Shown here piece after piece: positions 17,051 to 25,609 of a DNA stretch of 64,000 bases; position 1 is the stretch's first letter; the number at the start of each line of letters is the position of its first letter. This DNA comes from Palsa-504 sp963744575. Its GTDB lineage: Bacteria; Actinomycetota; Actinomycetes; Streptosporangiales; Streptosporangiaceae. The notes beneath the pieces were generated by a model that did no database searches, was not told the origin of the DNA, and saw only the letters and a list, made by a program, of their open reading frames with translations. The stretch is taken from contig CAVUUF010000015.1 of assembly GCA_963744575.1 (NCBI GenBank), forward strand, positions 1 to 64,000. Direction: 5' to 3'. Made by a program: the position numbers and the translations under genes.

Positions 17051-17432
17051 GTGCCAGATGACGTCGGCGGGAGCATGGGCCGGGGGGTGCTGCGACCGGA
17101 CCTCGCGGCGACGCACTTCCGGCTTTCGCGGTACCGCCCCTCGGAGGTGCTGGCGCCGTTCGTCCGGGATGACCGCACGCAGCCTGCAGCGGCTGTTCGC
17201 CGACTACGTCGGCGTCAGCCCGAAGTGGGTGATGCGCCGGGCCCGGCTGCACGAGGCCGCCGAGCGCGCCGACAGCGGCGAGCCGGTCGACTGGGCTTCG
17301 CTGGCCTCGGACCTGGGTTATGCCGACCAGGCCCACCTGACCCGTGACTTCACCCTCACCATCGGCATCTCCCCCACCCGCTACGCCGCGCCCCTGACGG
17401 GCGGGGCTAGGCTTCGATTACTACGGGGATGA
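17051..17432 (+). pseudogene. AraC-family regulator, internally deleted and frameshifted
   Basis: The first frame (GTG at 17051) gives the start of a DUF6597-type AraC regulator (VLRPDLAATHFRLSRYRPSE, then VLAPFV). At about 17160-17170 the sequence jumps, in another frame, into the C-terminal DNA-binding part: GMTARSLQRLFADYVGVSPK, then WVMRRARLHEAAER and LASDLGYADQAHLTRDF. Around 140-150 residues of the sensor domain are missing. The last bases run into the 3' end of the RNase J gene on the other strand. A functional regulator is unlikely. Confidence 0.75.
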
Positions 17433-19092
17433 TCATGGGGCGGCGGCGGTAGTTGTCGCTGACCCACTTGCCGACGATGCGGCGGGCTAGCTGGCTGATC
17501 TGGTGGGCGCCGGTGATGCCATCGGCGGCCGCCATGGCCAGGGCCTCCTCGATCTTCGGCAGGACCTCGCCGAAGGCGGCGTCGTCGATGCCGGAACCGC
17601 GGGCGTGGATCTCGGGGCCGGCCACGGTCTTGCCCGAGCTGGCGTCGACCACGATGATCACCGAGACGAAGCCTTCGTCGCCGAGGATGCGGCGGTCCTT
17701 GAGCTGCGATTCGGTGACCTCGCCGACGGTGAGGCCGTCGACGTAGACGTAGCCGCACGGCACCGCGCCGGCCACGCTGGCCTGCCCGGCCACCAGGTCG
17801 ACGACCACGCCGTCCTCGGCGATCACGATGTTGGCATCGGGCACGCCGGACAGGGACGCGAGCCGGGCGTGCGCCCGCAGGTGCCGCCACTCGCCGTGCA
17901 CCGGCATGAAGTTACGCGGCTGGACCAGGTTCAGCACGTAGAGCAGTTCCCCGGCCGGGGCGTGGCCGGACACGTGCACCAGCGCGGAGCCCTTGTGCAC
18001 CACCCGCGCGCCGAGCCGGGTCAGCCCGTTGATCACCCGGTACACCGCGGTCTCGTTACCCGGGATCAGCGAGGAGGCCAGGATGACGGTGTCCCCGGCG
18101 GCGATCCTGATCGGGTGGTCGCGGCCGGCCATCCGGGACAGCGCCGACATCGGCTCGCCCTGGGAGCCGGTGGAGATCAGCACGACGTCACCGGGCGGCA
18201 TCTCCTCGGCCTCGCGCAGGTCGACCAGGAGGCCGCCGGGGACCCGCAGGTAGCCGAGATCCCGGGCGACGCCCATGTTGCGGACCATGGACCGGCCGAC
18301 GAAGGCCACCTTGCGCCGGTGCTTCACCGCGGCGCTGAGGACCTGCTGCACCCGGTGCACGTGGGAGGCGAAGCAGGCCACGATGATGCGCTGCTCGGCG
18401 CTGGCGAAGATCTCGTCGAGCACCGGCGCGATCTCGCGCTCGGAGGTCACCACGCCGGGCACCTCGGCGTTGGTCGAGTCGGCCATGAGCAGGTCGACGC
18501 CCTCGGCGCCGAGCCGGGCGAAGCCGGCCATGTCGGTGAGCCTGCCGTCCAGCGGCAGCTGGTCCATCTTGAAGTCGCCGGTGTGCAGCACCAGGCCGGC
18601 CGGGGTGCGGATGGCCACGGCCAGCGCGTCCGGGATCGAGTGGTTGACCGCGAGGAACTCGCAGTCGAACGGGCCGAACGAGCGGCGGGTCCCCTCGGCC
18701 ACCTCGATCATGACCGGATCCAGGCGGTGTTCGGCCAGCTTGCTCTGCACCAGGGCCAGGGTCAGCTTCGAGCCGGCCAGCGGGATGTCCGGGCGCTCCC
18801 TGAGCAGGTACGGGATCGCGCCGATGTGGTCCTCGTGGGCATGCGTGATCACGAGCGCCTCGACCCGGTCGAGCCGGTCCTCCAGGTAGCCGAAGTCCGG
18901 CAGGATCAGGTCCACCCCGGGCTGATCGGGGTCGGGGAACAGGACGCCGCAGTCCACGATGAGCAGGCGGCCGCGGTACTCGAAGACCGTCATGTTCCGG
19001 CCGATCTCGCCGAGCCCGCCGAGCGCGACGATGCGCAGGCCGTTACGGGCCAGCCTGCCGGGCGCGGCCAGGTCCGGGTGCGGGTGGCTCAC
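17407..19092 (-). CDS. rnj: Ribonuclease J
   Basis: Metallo-beta-lactamase/beta-CASP ribonuclease of 561 residues with 5'-exo and endonuclease activity in mRNA decay and rRNA maturation. Zinc ligands are seen in VITHAHEDHIGAIPYLL (about residues 80-96) and in GDFKMDQ; the beta-CASP motifs follow (ADSTNAEVPG, CFASHVHRVQQV, VHVSGHAPAGELLYVL). The C-terminal DUF2800-like/RNase J tail ends VVIEA. It shares a four-base overlap with dapA upstream (dapA stop / rnj ATG), an arrangement common in actinomycetes. Confidence 0.96.
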   Translation of the reverse strand: MSHPHPDLAAPGRLARNGLRIVALGGLGEIGRNMTVFEYRGRLLIVDCGVLFPDPDQPGVDLILPDFGYLEDRLDRVEALVITHAHEDHIGAIPYLLRERPDIPLAGSKLTLALVQSKLAEHRLDPVMIEVAEGTRRSFGPFDCEFLAVNHSIPDALAVAIRTPAGLVLHTGDFKMDQLPLDGRLTDMAGFARLGAEGVDLLMADSTNAEVPGVVTSEREIAPVLDEIFASAEQRIIVACFASHVHRVQQVLSAAVKHRRKVAFVGRSMVRNMGVARDLGYLRVPGGLLVDLREAEEMPPGDVVLISTGSQGEPMSALSRMAGRDHPIRIAAGDTVILASSLIPGNETAVYRVINGLTRLGARVVHKGSALVHVSGHAPAGELLYVLNLVQPRNFMPVHGEWRHLRAHARLASLSGVPDANIVIAEDGVVVDLVAGQASVAGAVPCGYVYVDGLTVGEVTESQLKDRRILGDEGFVSVIIVVDASSGKTVAGPEIHARGSGIDDAAFGEVLPKIEEALAMAAADGITGAHQISQLARRIVGKWVSDNYRRRPMIIPVVIEA

Positions 19093-20099
19093 GCGCCGGT
19101 CCCCGGAGGTGTGCTGGCCCCCGGTAGTTTGACGGCGCCGGCGGTGAGGTCCAGGGCCAGCTGATGCCGTTCCGCGTCGGTGGCGGCCAGCAGCGGGAGC
19201 CGGACCGCGCCGCCGGGCAGGCCGAGCAGGTCGAGCGCGGCCTTGGTCAGCACCGCGCCCTGGTTGCGGAACAGGCCGTCGTACACCGGGATCAGCTCGT
19301 AGTGGATCCGCCGGGCCCGGGCCACGTCGCCGGCGCCGAACGCGTCGATCATCTCGTGCAGCCGGTCGCCGACCACGTGGCCGACCACGCTGACGAAGCC
19401 GACCGCGCCGAGGGAGAGCCAGGGCAGGTTCAGCATGTCGGTGCCGCAGTAATAAACAAGGTCGGTCTGGGCCAGCACGTGCGAGGTGGCACCCGGGGAG
19501 TCCTTGGCGTCCTTGACGCCGATGATCCGGGGGTGCGCGCCCAGCCGGACCAGGGTTTCGGTGGCCACGGCGGCACCGGTCCGGCCGGGGATGTCGTAGA
19601 TCAGCACGGGCAGCCCGGTGGCGTCGGCGACCGCGGTGAAGTGAGCCTCGAGCGCGGGCTGCGGCGGCTTGTTGTAATAGGGAGTGACGACCAGGAGGCC
19701 GTGAACCCCGGCTCGTTCGGCCGAACGGGCGAGCTCGATAGTATGGGCGGTCACGTTCGTGCCGACCCCGGCGACCACCTTGGCCCGTGAGCCCACCGCC
19801 TCGAGCACCACCCGGAGCAGGCGTTCCTTCTCGGCGTCGGTCGTGGTGGGCGCCTCGCCGGTGGTGCCGTTGACCACCAGGCCGTCGTTGCGCATGTCGG
19901 TGACGAGATAGTCGGCGAGGCGGGCGGCCCCGTCGTAGTCGACGCTCCCGTCGGGAGTCATGGGGGTAATCATCGCCGTCACCATCTGCCCGAACGGGGG
20001 GGTCTGGGGGGGTCGTCCCCCCTGGCTATGCCCCTGCGGGGGGGTCTGGGGGGGTCGTCCCCCCGGATCAGCAGAGTACGGCACCGCATTCGTCGTCAT
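19089..20099 (-). CDS. dapA: 4-hydroxy-tetrahydrodipicolinate synthase
   Basis: Condenses pyruvate with aspartate semialdehyde, the first step of the lysine/diaminopimelate pathway. Motifs: NGTTGEAPTTTDAEKE, VTPYYNKPPQ with the catalytic Tyr, LIYDIPGRTG, and GVKDAKDSPG with the Schiff-base Lys. The conserved start of the family, PFGQMVTAMITP, begins at residue 36. The residues before it contain two in-frame copies of GGRPPQTPP encoded by a G-rich palindromic repeat, so the N-terminus is longer than in relatives. An internal ATG at 19985 (MVTAMITP) is a conceivable alternative start. The 5' end overlaps the end of the ABC permease gene by about 32 bases. Confidence 0.94.
   Translation of the reverse strand: MTTNAVPYSADPGGRPPQTPPQGHSQGGRPPQTPPFGQMVTAMITPMTPDGSVDYDGAARLADYLVTDMRNDGLVVNGTTGEAPTTTDAEKERLLRVVLEAVGSRAKVVAGVGTNVTAHTIELARSAERAGVHGLLVVTPYYNKPPQPALEAHFTAVADATGLPVLIYDIPGRTGAAVATETLVRLGAHPRIIGVKDAKDSPGATSHVLAQTDLVYYCGTDMLNLPWLSLGAVGFVSVVGHVVGDRLHEMIDAFGAGDVARARRIHYELIPVYDGLFRNQGAVLTKAALDLLGLPGGAVRLPLLAATDAERHQLALDLTAGAVKLPGASTPPGTGA
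19996..20065. repeat. Two copies of a G-rich palindromic repeat at the 5' end of dapA
   Basis: Two nearly identical 26-bp blocks about 42 bases apart. Each reads, on the plus strand, a G run, TCTG, a second G run, TCGT and a C run. The second G run and the C run can pair as a 6-bp stem with a TCGT loop. On the dapA strand each encodes GGRPPQTPP. Related blocks occur at 23319-23389, so this looks like a dispersed repeat family of the genome. Confidence 0.8.
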
Positions 20100-22566
20100 A
20101 CCCGAAACCTACCCGCTCTCGCGGTGCGCAGAGTAGTCGGCTTACCGCCCGCCGCGCGAGAAATCCCGCCAGGGCCCAGGGGGCCGAAGCGGCTAACGGC
20201 CTGGCTGTGCGGGCTGGAGGGGCGGGCTGGGGACGAGGCGGGCGGCCCGGGCTGTGCAGGTAAGCCGAGCCGGAGTTCCTGGTTGTGCGCCGGGCCAGGA
20301 TCAGCGCGGCGGCCGCGGCGATGGCGAGGGCCACGGCCAGGATCTCCGCGATCGCCGCCGCGCTCAGGCTGACGGCGATGCCGGAGCCGATGCCGCTGGT
20401 CTGGCCCTGCATGTTGATCAGCCGCGGCGCCAGCACCAGGCCGGCCACCGTGCCGCCGGTCACGCCGATGGCGGTGAGGATCATCGTGTTGACCACCAGC
20501 GTGGCCGTCACCTGGCGCGGGGTCAGCCCCATGGCCGCCAGCACGCCCACCTCGTGCCGGTGGTCGCGCATCCCGACCACGGTCGCGGTCAGCAGGTTGG
20601 CCAGCCCGATCACGGCCAGGATGACCACCGAGACCGCGATCACCAGCTGGATCACCCGCAGCCCGCGGGCCGGGTTGGCCACCACCTGCACGTCGAGCTG
20701 GTTACTCGACGCGGCCAGCAGCCGGGCCCGGGCCGCGGCGGCCGTCACCCCCGGCTTCAGGACCAGGTGGTAGTCCAGCTGCGGCGGCGCGCTGCCCGCC
20801 TCGTTCAGCGCGTCGAGCCCGAAGTCCAGCACGTCCCCGTTGTTGTCCGGTTCGATCGTCCGGCCGACGATGTGCAAGATCACCGGCACGCCGTCGATGG
20901 TCGGGTAGATCCAGGCGCCCACCTGGATGTGCATCAGGTCGAGGAAGCCCTGGCCCGCGACCGCCTCGTTCGGCGCGTGGAACATGCGCCCCTGCACCGC
21001 CCGGAACGGGTACGGCCGGCTCGAGGTGCCCATGGCCCGGGCGATGAAGGTGCCGTTGTCGCCCGGGAGCAGCGTGACGAACTGGGCGCCCGGATAGGAC
21101 GCGAGCACCTGGTCGTCGTGGCCGATCAGGGTCAGCATCTGCTTGTTGTCCAGGCCGCCCTGGCTGACCGTGACGGCCGAGGCGAGGCCGATCTTGCCCG
21201 GGTCGCCGGTGAATCCGTCGATGGTCGACCAGCAGGTCAGCGCGATGGTGATCATCAGAATCGGGATGGCCAGGCCGAACACCGTCAACGTCGCGGACAG
21301 CCGCCGGGTGAGCGAGTCCCTGGCCCCGAGGACCAGCGCGGCGGGCAGGTGGACGAGCAGCCCGAGCCGGGCGATCAGCGACAGGTGCCCGCGCGGCGGG
21401 GTCGGCCTGACCGCGGCGACCGGCGACACCCGGCCGGCCCACCAGGCCGGGATCACGGTGGCGACGGCCACGGTGAGCACGGTACCCAGCCCGATCAGCG
21501 TCATCCAGGCGCCGGAGAGCGGCGCGAGGCCCACCGGCGTGCCGTCCGGCAGCCGGACGAACTCCGGCGAAATCGTGATCCGCGCGGCCAGCAGCCCGAG
21601 CCCGGCCCCGATGGCCCCGAGCAGGGTCTGCTCGGCGAGCAGCATCCGGACCACCTGGCCGGGGGTGAAGCCGAGCGCCTTCAGCATCGCGAGGTCCTGG
21701 CGCTGCACCAGGACGCGGCCCGCGGTGACGTTGGCGATGGCGCACGGGGCGGCCGCCAGCGCGATGATCCCGAACAGCGCGAGCAGCAGCCCGAGCAGCC
21801 GGTCGTTGCTCGCCATCGAGGCCTTGACCTGCTGCCAGGTGGAATAGCGCTCGACGGCGGAGTCTCCGCCCAGGCCGTTGTAGAGGTTCCAGATGGTCTG
21901 CACCACCTGGCCGGTGGCCACCGCGGAGGTGTCGTGCAGGCGCAGGCCCACGATCTCCTGGGTCTCGCTCGGGTCCGGCTCCACCTGGCGCAGCAGCCGC
22001 GGCTGCACCCAGATAAGGCCGGGCGTCCACTGCGGGTAGAAGCCCTGGTCGGCGGTGTCCGCGAGGCCGATCACCCGCATCCAGACGCTGGTGCCGTCGA
22101 TGCCGTCCACCATGATCCAGTTACCGACCCCGACGTGCACGGCCTGGGCGAACGACGCCTCGAGGACCGCCCCCTTCGGGGCCGAGGAGCGCAGCCAGGT
22201 GCCGGCTACCACGGCCGGCGCGGACATCGCGGGCAGCTTGGGCGTCATGGCGCGGACCTCGACCGGCGACTTCGCCGTGCCCTGCTCGAGCGTGGCCGAC
22301 GCGGCCTGGTAGGGCGGGCCGATCGCCTTGACGCCGGCCACGTAACGGTGCAGGTCAGTGGTGTCGGTCCCGTTCTGGAAGTAGATCAGCACGTCCGCGC
22401 CGCGGGTCCGGGAGAACAGCTGCTGCCAGGGGTTGACCGCGCCCTGCAGGAGCATGGTGGCGAGAAACAACGCGGCCACCACCCCGGCGACGACGGTCAC
22501 CGTGACCAGCGCCTGGCCCCGCCGGGCGCGCAGGTCCGCGCGGGCCCACCGGAGCGTGCCTCGCAT
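20068..22566 (-). CDS. ABC transporter permease, FtsX/MacB type, two FtsX domains
   Basis: Membrane subunit of a LolCDE/MacB-like ABC system, 832 residues. A first membrane helix (ALVTVTVVAGVVAALFLATM) is followed by a large extracytoplasmic region, a first FtsX triplet (LALFGIIALAAAPCAIANVT, LLGAIGAGLGLLAARI, VATVIPAWW), a second extracytoplasmic domain and a second triplet near the C-terminus (VVILAVIGLANLLTATVVGM, MILTAIGVTGGTVAG, AIAAAAALILARR). The family normally ends near ILARRTTR; here about 65 extra Pro/Arg/Ala-rich residues run through the intergenic space into dapA. It follows the ATPase gene by 6 bases and surely pairs with it. The substrate is unknown (lipid, peptide or drug export). 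Confidence 0.88.
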   Translation of the reverse strand: MRGTLRWARADLRARRGQALVTVTVVAGVVAALFLATMLLQGAVNPWQQLFSRTRGADVLIYFQNGTDTTDLHRYVAGVKAIGPPYQAASATLEQGTAKSPVEVRAMTPKLPAMSAPAVVAGTWLRSSAPKGAVLEASFAQAVHVGVGNWIMVDGIDGTSVWMRVIGLADTADQGFYPQWTPGLIWVQPRLLRQVEPDPSETQEIVGLRLHDTSAVATGQVVQTIWNLYNGLGGDSAVERYSTWQQVKASMASNDRLLGLLLALFGIIALAAAPCAIANVTAGRVLVQRQDLAMLKALGFTPGQVVRMLLAEQTLLGAIGAGLGLLAARITISPEFVRLPDGTPVGLAPLSGAWMTLIGLGTVLTVAVATVIPAWWAGRVSPVAAVRPTPPRGHLSLIARLGLLVHLPAALVLGARDSLTRRLSATLTVFGLAIPILMITIALTCWSTIDGFTGDPGKIGLASAVTVSQGGLDNKQMLTLIGHDDQVLASYPGAQFVTLLPGDNGTFIARAMGTSSRPYPFRAVQGRMFHAPNEAVAGQGFLDLMHIQVGAWIYPTIDGVPVILHIVGRTIEPDNNGDVLDFGLDALNEAGSAPPQLDYHLVLKPGVTAAAARARLLAASSNQLDVQVVANPARGLRVIQLVIAVSVVILAVIGLANLLTATVVGMRDHRHEVGVLAAMGLTPRQVTATLVVNTMILTAIGVTGGTVAGLVLAPRLINMQGQTSGIGSGIAVSLSAAAIAEILAVALAIAAAAALILARRTTRNSGSAYLHSPGRPPRPQPAPPARTARPLAASAPWALAGFLARRAVSRLLCAPRERVGFGYDDECGAVLC

Positions 22567-22572
22567 CGGGTC

Positions 22573-23406
22573 TCAGCCTCTCAGCTCCAGGACGTCGCCG
22601 ACACCGTTCACGGGGCGCCGGATCGGCACGATCTTGGCGTCGTCGGCCACCATCCCGTCGTACAGGTTGATCACCCGGTCAGCCAGGCTGGCCACGCGGG
22701 CGTCGTGGGTGACCATCAGGATGGCCTGGCCCCCGGCGTGCGCGCGACGCAGCAGCCGGAGCACGTCCCGGGTGTTGGAGCTGTCCAGGTTGCCGGTCGG
22801 CTCGTCGGCCATCAGCACGCTCGGCTCGTTGGCGAGCGCGCGGGCCAGCGCGACGCGCTGCTGCTCGCCGCCGGACAGCCGGGCCGGGGCGGCGCCCGCC
22901 TTGTCGGCGATGCCGAGCTCGGCCAGCAGTTCCTCGCGGCGCTTCCTGGCCTGCCGCGGGGTGGCGCCGGCCAGCAGCGCGGGCAGCTCCACGTTGTCGG
23001 CCACGGTCATGTTGGACAACAGGTTGAAGAACTGGAAGACGAACCCGATGTGCTGACGGCGCAGGACGGCCCAGCCGGCTGTGGACAGCCGGTCCACGCG
23101 CTCGCCCCGCAGCCAGATCTCGCCGCTCGTGGCGGGCTCGAGACCGCCGAGCACGTGCAGCAGGGTGGACTTGCCCGAACCCGACGGCCCCATGATCGCG
23201 ACGAACTCGCCGATGGCCAGCTCGATGTCCACTCCCCGGACGGCCTCCACCGTAACCCCGTCGGCCCGGTAGACCTTCACCAGCTTGGAGGTCCTGAGCA
23301 ACGCGGGGTCAGGAAGGCCGGGGGGGCCAGGGGGGTCTGGGGGGATGGCATCTCCCCAGGATCGGGGGGTCCAGGGGGCTCGCCCCCCCGGACGGTGTCT
23401 GCTCAC
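22573..23406 (-). CDS. ABC transporter ATP-binding protein, LolD/MacB type
   Basis: ATPase partner of the FtsX-type permease. Walker A is GPSGSGKSTLLHVLGGL, Q-loop FVFQFFNLL, signature LSGGEQQRVALARAL, Walker B VLMADEPTGNLDS, H-loop MVTHD. The start chosen is the GTG at 23406, which overlaps the PadR stop by four bases (GTGA) and has AGGAGG 7 bases upstream. The first 45 residues are a Pro/Gly/Arg-rich extension encoded by a G-rich palindromic repeat; the conserved domain begins at LLRTSKLVKVYRADG. Operon order is padR, ATPase, permease. Confidence 0.92.
   Translation of the reverse strand: MSRHRPGGRAPWTPRSWGDAIPPDPPGPPGLPDPALLRTSKLVKVYRADGVTVEAVRGVDIELAIGEFVAIMGPSGSGKSTLLHVLGGLEPATSGEIWLRGERVDRLSTAGWAVLRRQHIGFVFQFFNLLSNMTVADNVELPALLAGATPRQARKRREELLAELGIADKAGAAPARLSGGEQQRVALARALANEPSVLMADEPTGNLDSSNTRDVLRLLRRAHAGGQAILMVTHDARVASLADRVINLYDGMVADDAKIVPIRRPVNGVGDVLELRG
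23319..23389. repeat. G-rich palindromic repeat block within the ABC ATPase 5' region
   Basis: Several G runs separated by CCA, TCT and GATGGCATC, then at 23364-23389 a G run, TCCA, a G run, CTCG and a C run, which can form a 5-bp stem with a CTCG loop. The layout matches the two blocks at 19996-20065 (G run, TCTG, G run, TCGT, C run). On the coding strand it gives Pro/Gly-rich sequence (PPDPPGPPG). Confidence 0.7.
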
Positions 23407-23927
23407 ACGAGTTCCTCCTGGCATCTCTCCAGCCAGTCGAGGTCGGCCTGCAGGTGCAGGATGGCGCCCTCGATCAGGAGCCGGGCTGGGACGTCCGCCG
23501 GGTCGGCGTCGGCCTGCAGTTCGGTCAGGCTACGCATTATGCCGAGATAATGCCGCCGCTGGGAGTTCATGAGCTCCATTCGGTCGGCGAGTCCTGCCAT
23601 CGGCGCCAGGATCAGCTTGATGAAGAACTCGTCGCGCACCCGCGGCCCGTCGCTCGGTTCGTCCACCCAGGCGCGCAGCGCCTCCCGGCCCGCCGGGGTC
23701 AGCTCGTAGACCCGCTTGTTGGGCCGGGTGGTCTGCTCCACGTCCTCGCTGCGGACCAGGCCGTCCTGCTCGAGGCGCTTCAGCGTGACATAGATCTGCC
23801 CGATGTTCGGCGACGGATACGCCTGGCCGAAGGTCTGCTCAAGCGCGAGCTTCAACTCATAGCCGTGAGCCGGCTCCTTGGCGAGCAGGGCCAGCAGGGG
23901 CTGCCGCACGATCGGTGTCACCTCCAT
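23403..23927 (-). CDS. PadR-family transcriptional regulator
   Basis: Winged-helix repressor of about 174 residues in front of an exporter operon. The N-terminal domain reads VRQPLLALLAKEPAHGYELK, IGQIYVTLKRLEQDGLV and KRVYELTPAGREALRAW, all typical of PadR; a C-terminal helical dimerisation domain (Vir_act_alpha_C type) follows. PadR proteins commonly repress adjacent multidrug or antimicrobial-peptide ABC exporters until they bind a drug. The ATG at 23927 was chosen because a 16-bp inverted repeat lies directly upstream; an ATG at 23966 would place that repeat inside the gene. It is translationally coupled to the ATPase by a GTGA overlap. Confidence 0.88.
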   Translation of the reverse strand: MEVTPIVRQPLLALLAKEPAHGYELKLALEQTFGQAYPSPNIGQIYVTLKRLEQDGLVRSEDVEQTTRPNKRVYELTPAGREALRAWVDEPSDGPRVRDEFFIKLILAPMAGLADRMELMNSQRRHYLGIMRSLTELQADADPADVPARLLIEGAILHLQADLDWLERCQEELV

Positions 23928-23943
23928 GGGTCCCGTGGGACCC
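23928..23943. promoter_or_regulatory. Inverted repeat at the padR start, possible PadR operator
   Basis: gggtcccgtgggaccc is a 7-bp perfect inverted repeat with a 2-bp centre, touching the padR ATG. Autoregulation of a PadR-exporter operon would fit, but this is inference. Confidence 0.4.
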
Positions 23944-24104
23944 GCCCTCAGATTAACGCCGGACATTACCCGTAAGTAAGGCCCAGTGCCGTGGATAAAA
24001 ACCGGCGCCGGGGGTAATCCCGCAGGTGATTGCCGTCTCCGGCGGCCCGTGCCGTGCTTCGCTCCAGGCGTCGCGAAACATGTCTGACTCGTTATGTGAC
24101 GCTG

Positions 24105-24141
24105 TTGACATGTACCTAACGGCGGTGCATAACATGCATGT
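24105..24141 (+). promoter_or_regulatory. Sigma-70-like promoter and overlapping palindrome before the first solute-binding protein
   Basis: TTGACA at 24105-24110 and CATAAC at 24128-24133 are 17 bases apart and point to the lipoprotein gene at 24182. A perfect 10-bp palindrome ACATGCATGT (24132-24141) overlaps the -10 end. Further CATGTAC and GTTATG/CATAAC arms surround it. This looks like a promoter with a bound repressor site; no LacI-type regulator is in the window. Confidence 0.5.
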
Positions 24142-24181
24142 ACGAATTTTACATGGCCACGGGTATTTGGTGGAGGCCTGG

Positions 24182-25465
24182 ATGAGGCGTGCGATGCCCG
24201 GTATCGCAACCCTCGCTGCCGGACTCCTGTTCATCGCGGGCTGCACGACAAGTGGCGCCTCCCCGGGCGGATCGGCGCCGTCAACCGACGGGATCGGTCC
24301 CATCACCTTCGCCATCGGCAAGGACAATCCCGGCTGGCTGCAGGGAGTGATCACCGGCTGGAACGAGCGTCATCCCAGCCAGAAGGTCACCTTGCTGCTG
24401 CTGCCCCAGGCCTCCAACGACCAGCTGGCCCAGCTGGTCGCGAACCTCCAGGCGAAGAGCAACGAGTACGACGTCATCGACATGGACGTCATCTGGACCG
24501 CCGAGTTCGCCTCGAACGGCTGGATCATCCCGCTGCCGCAGAGCCAGTTCCCGCTCGGGGACTACCTCAAGCCGGCCGTCGACACGGCCATGTACCAGGG
24601 CCGGCTGTACGCCGTGCCGGACTACAGCAACGCGGATCTCCTCTACTACCGCAAGGACATCCTCGCCAAGGCGGGCAAGCAGCCGCCCAGGACCTGGGCC
24701 CGGCTGCAGCAGCTCGCCGAGACCGTGGCGCCCAGGTACGGGCTCTACGGGTACGCCGGCACGTTCGCGCCCTACGAGGGGCTCACGGTCAACTTCGCGG
24801 AGGCCGTCCAGTCGGCCGGGGGCTCGATCTTGTCGCCGGAAGGCACCAAGGTCGCCGTGGACTCGGCCCAGGCTCTGCAGGGCCTGGAGTTCCTGGTGCA
24901 CGGGTTCCAGCAGGGCTGGATCCCCAAGGTGACGCTCACCTACGAGGAGGAGTCGGCCCAGAACGCGTTCGAGGCCGGCAAGTTCCTGTTCATGGACAAC
25001 TGGCCGGACGTGTACGCGGCCCTGTCCATGCCGGGCGAGCAGAACAAGGTGTACGGGAAGTTCGGGGTCGTGGCGCTGCCCGGCCGGGACGGCCCGGGTT
25101 CCAGCTCGCTGGGCGGAGCCAACCTGGCGATCAGCGCCTACTCCCAGCACCAGCGGACGGCGCTGAACTTCATCAAGTACATGACAGACCTGGGCAACGA
25201 GCGGCAGATGCTGGAGCAGGGCTCGTTCCCCCCGGTCTGGACCCGGCTTTACACCGACCGGAGCCTGCTCGGCACCTACCCGTACCTGCACGTGCTCGAG
25301 CAGGCCATCAACTCGGCCCGGCCGCGCCCGGCCATCACCAACTACGACCAAGCCAGCCTGGCCATTTCGAGCGCGGTGTATGAGACTCTGACCCAGCAGA
25401 AGAAACCACAACAGGCCCTAGCGGAGATGGCCGGGCAGCTGACCCAGATTATCCGCGACGGATGA
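24182..25465 (+). CDS. Sugar ABC transporter substrate-binding lipoprotein (orphan)
   Basis: Family 1 extracellular solute-binding protein of 427 residues. The start at 24182 has GGAGG 5 bases upstream; MRRAMPGIATLAAGLLFIAGC is a lipoprotein signal with the lipobox FIAGC. The mature part follows the MalE/trehalose-binding fold (ITFAIGKDNPGWLQGVITGW, then YDVIDMDVIWTAEFASNGWI, DYSNADLLYYRKDILAKAG and FGVVALPGRDG). It anchors outside the membrane and would deliver an oligosaccharide to a permease. No permease genes follow directly; a stem-loop separates it from the next operon, so it may share that operon's permeases. Confidence 0.9.
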   Translation: MRRAMPGIATLAAGLLFIAGCTTSGASPGGSAPSTDGIGPITFAIGKDNPGWLQGVITGWNERHPSQKVTLLLLPQASNDQLAQLVANLQAKSNEYDVIDMDVIWTAEFASNGWIIPLPQSQFPLGDYLKPAVDTAMYQGRLYAVPDYSNADLLYYRKDILAKAGKQPPRTWARLQQLAETVAPRYGLYGYAGTFAPYEGLTVNFAEAVQSAGGSILSPEGTKVAVDSAQALQGLEFLVHGFQQGWIPKVTLTYEEESAQNAFEAGKFLFMDNWPDVYAALSMPGEQNKVYGKFGVVALPGRDGPGSSSLGGANLAISAYSQHQRTALNFIKYMTDLGNERQMLEQGSFPPVWTRLYTDRSLLGTYPYLHVLEQAINSARPRPAITNYDQASLAISSAVYETLTQQKKPQQALAEMAGQLTQIIRDG

Positions 25466-25472
25466 GGCGGCT

Positions 25473-25505
25473 CAGGGCTGACCGTACGGGGGTCGGCCAG
25501 CCCTG
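25473..25505 (+). terminator. Stem-loop after the first solute-binding protein gene
   Basis: cagggctg pairs with cagccctg across 17 bases, and acc/ggt can extend the stem inward. It lies 8 bases after the stop of the lipoprotein gene. There is no U-run, as is common in actinomycetes, so termination is inferred. Confidence 0.55.
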
Positions 25506-25609
25506 TGCCGCTGATCCAAACCGCTGGTCCGGACGGTATCAGGAGGCCTGGGACGCCGCACCCCGGCCGGCCTGTCGCCGACCGGTTCGACCAGCAGTGT
25601 TATTACACA

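Noticed and set aside
17503..19164. Long plus-strand open frames opposite rnj (and similarly opposite the ABC permease, rimO and hut genes)
   Set aside because: They mirror the codon structure of the real genes on the other strand and give His/Arg/Gly-rich, domain-free sequences.
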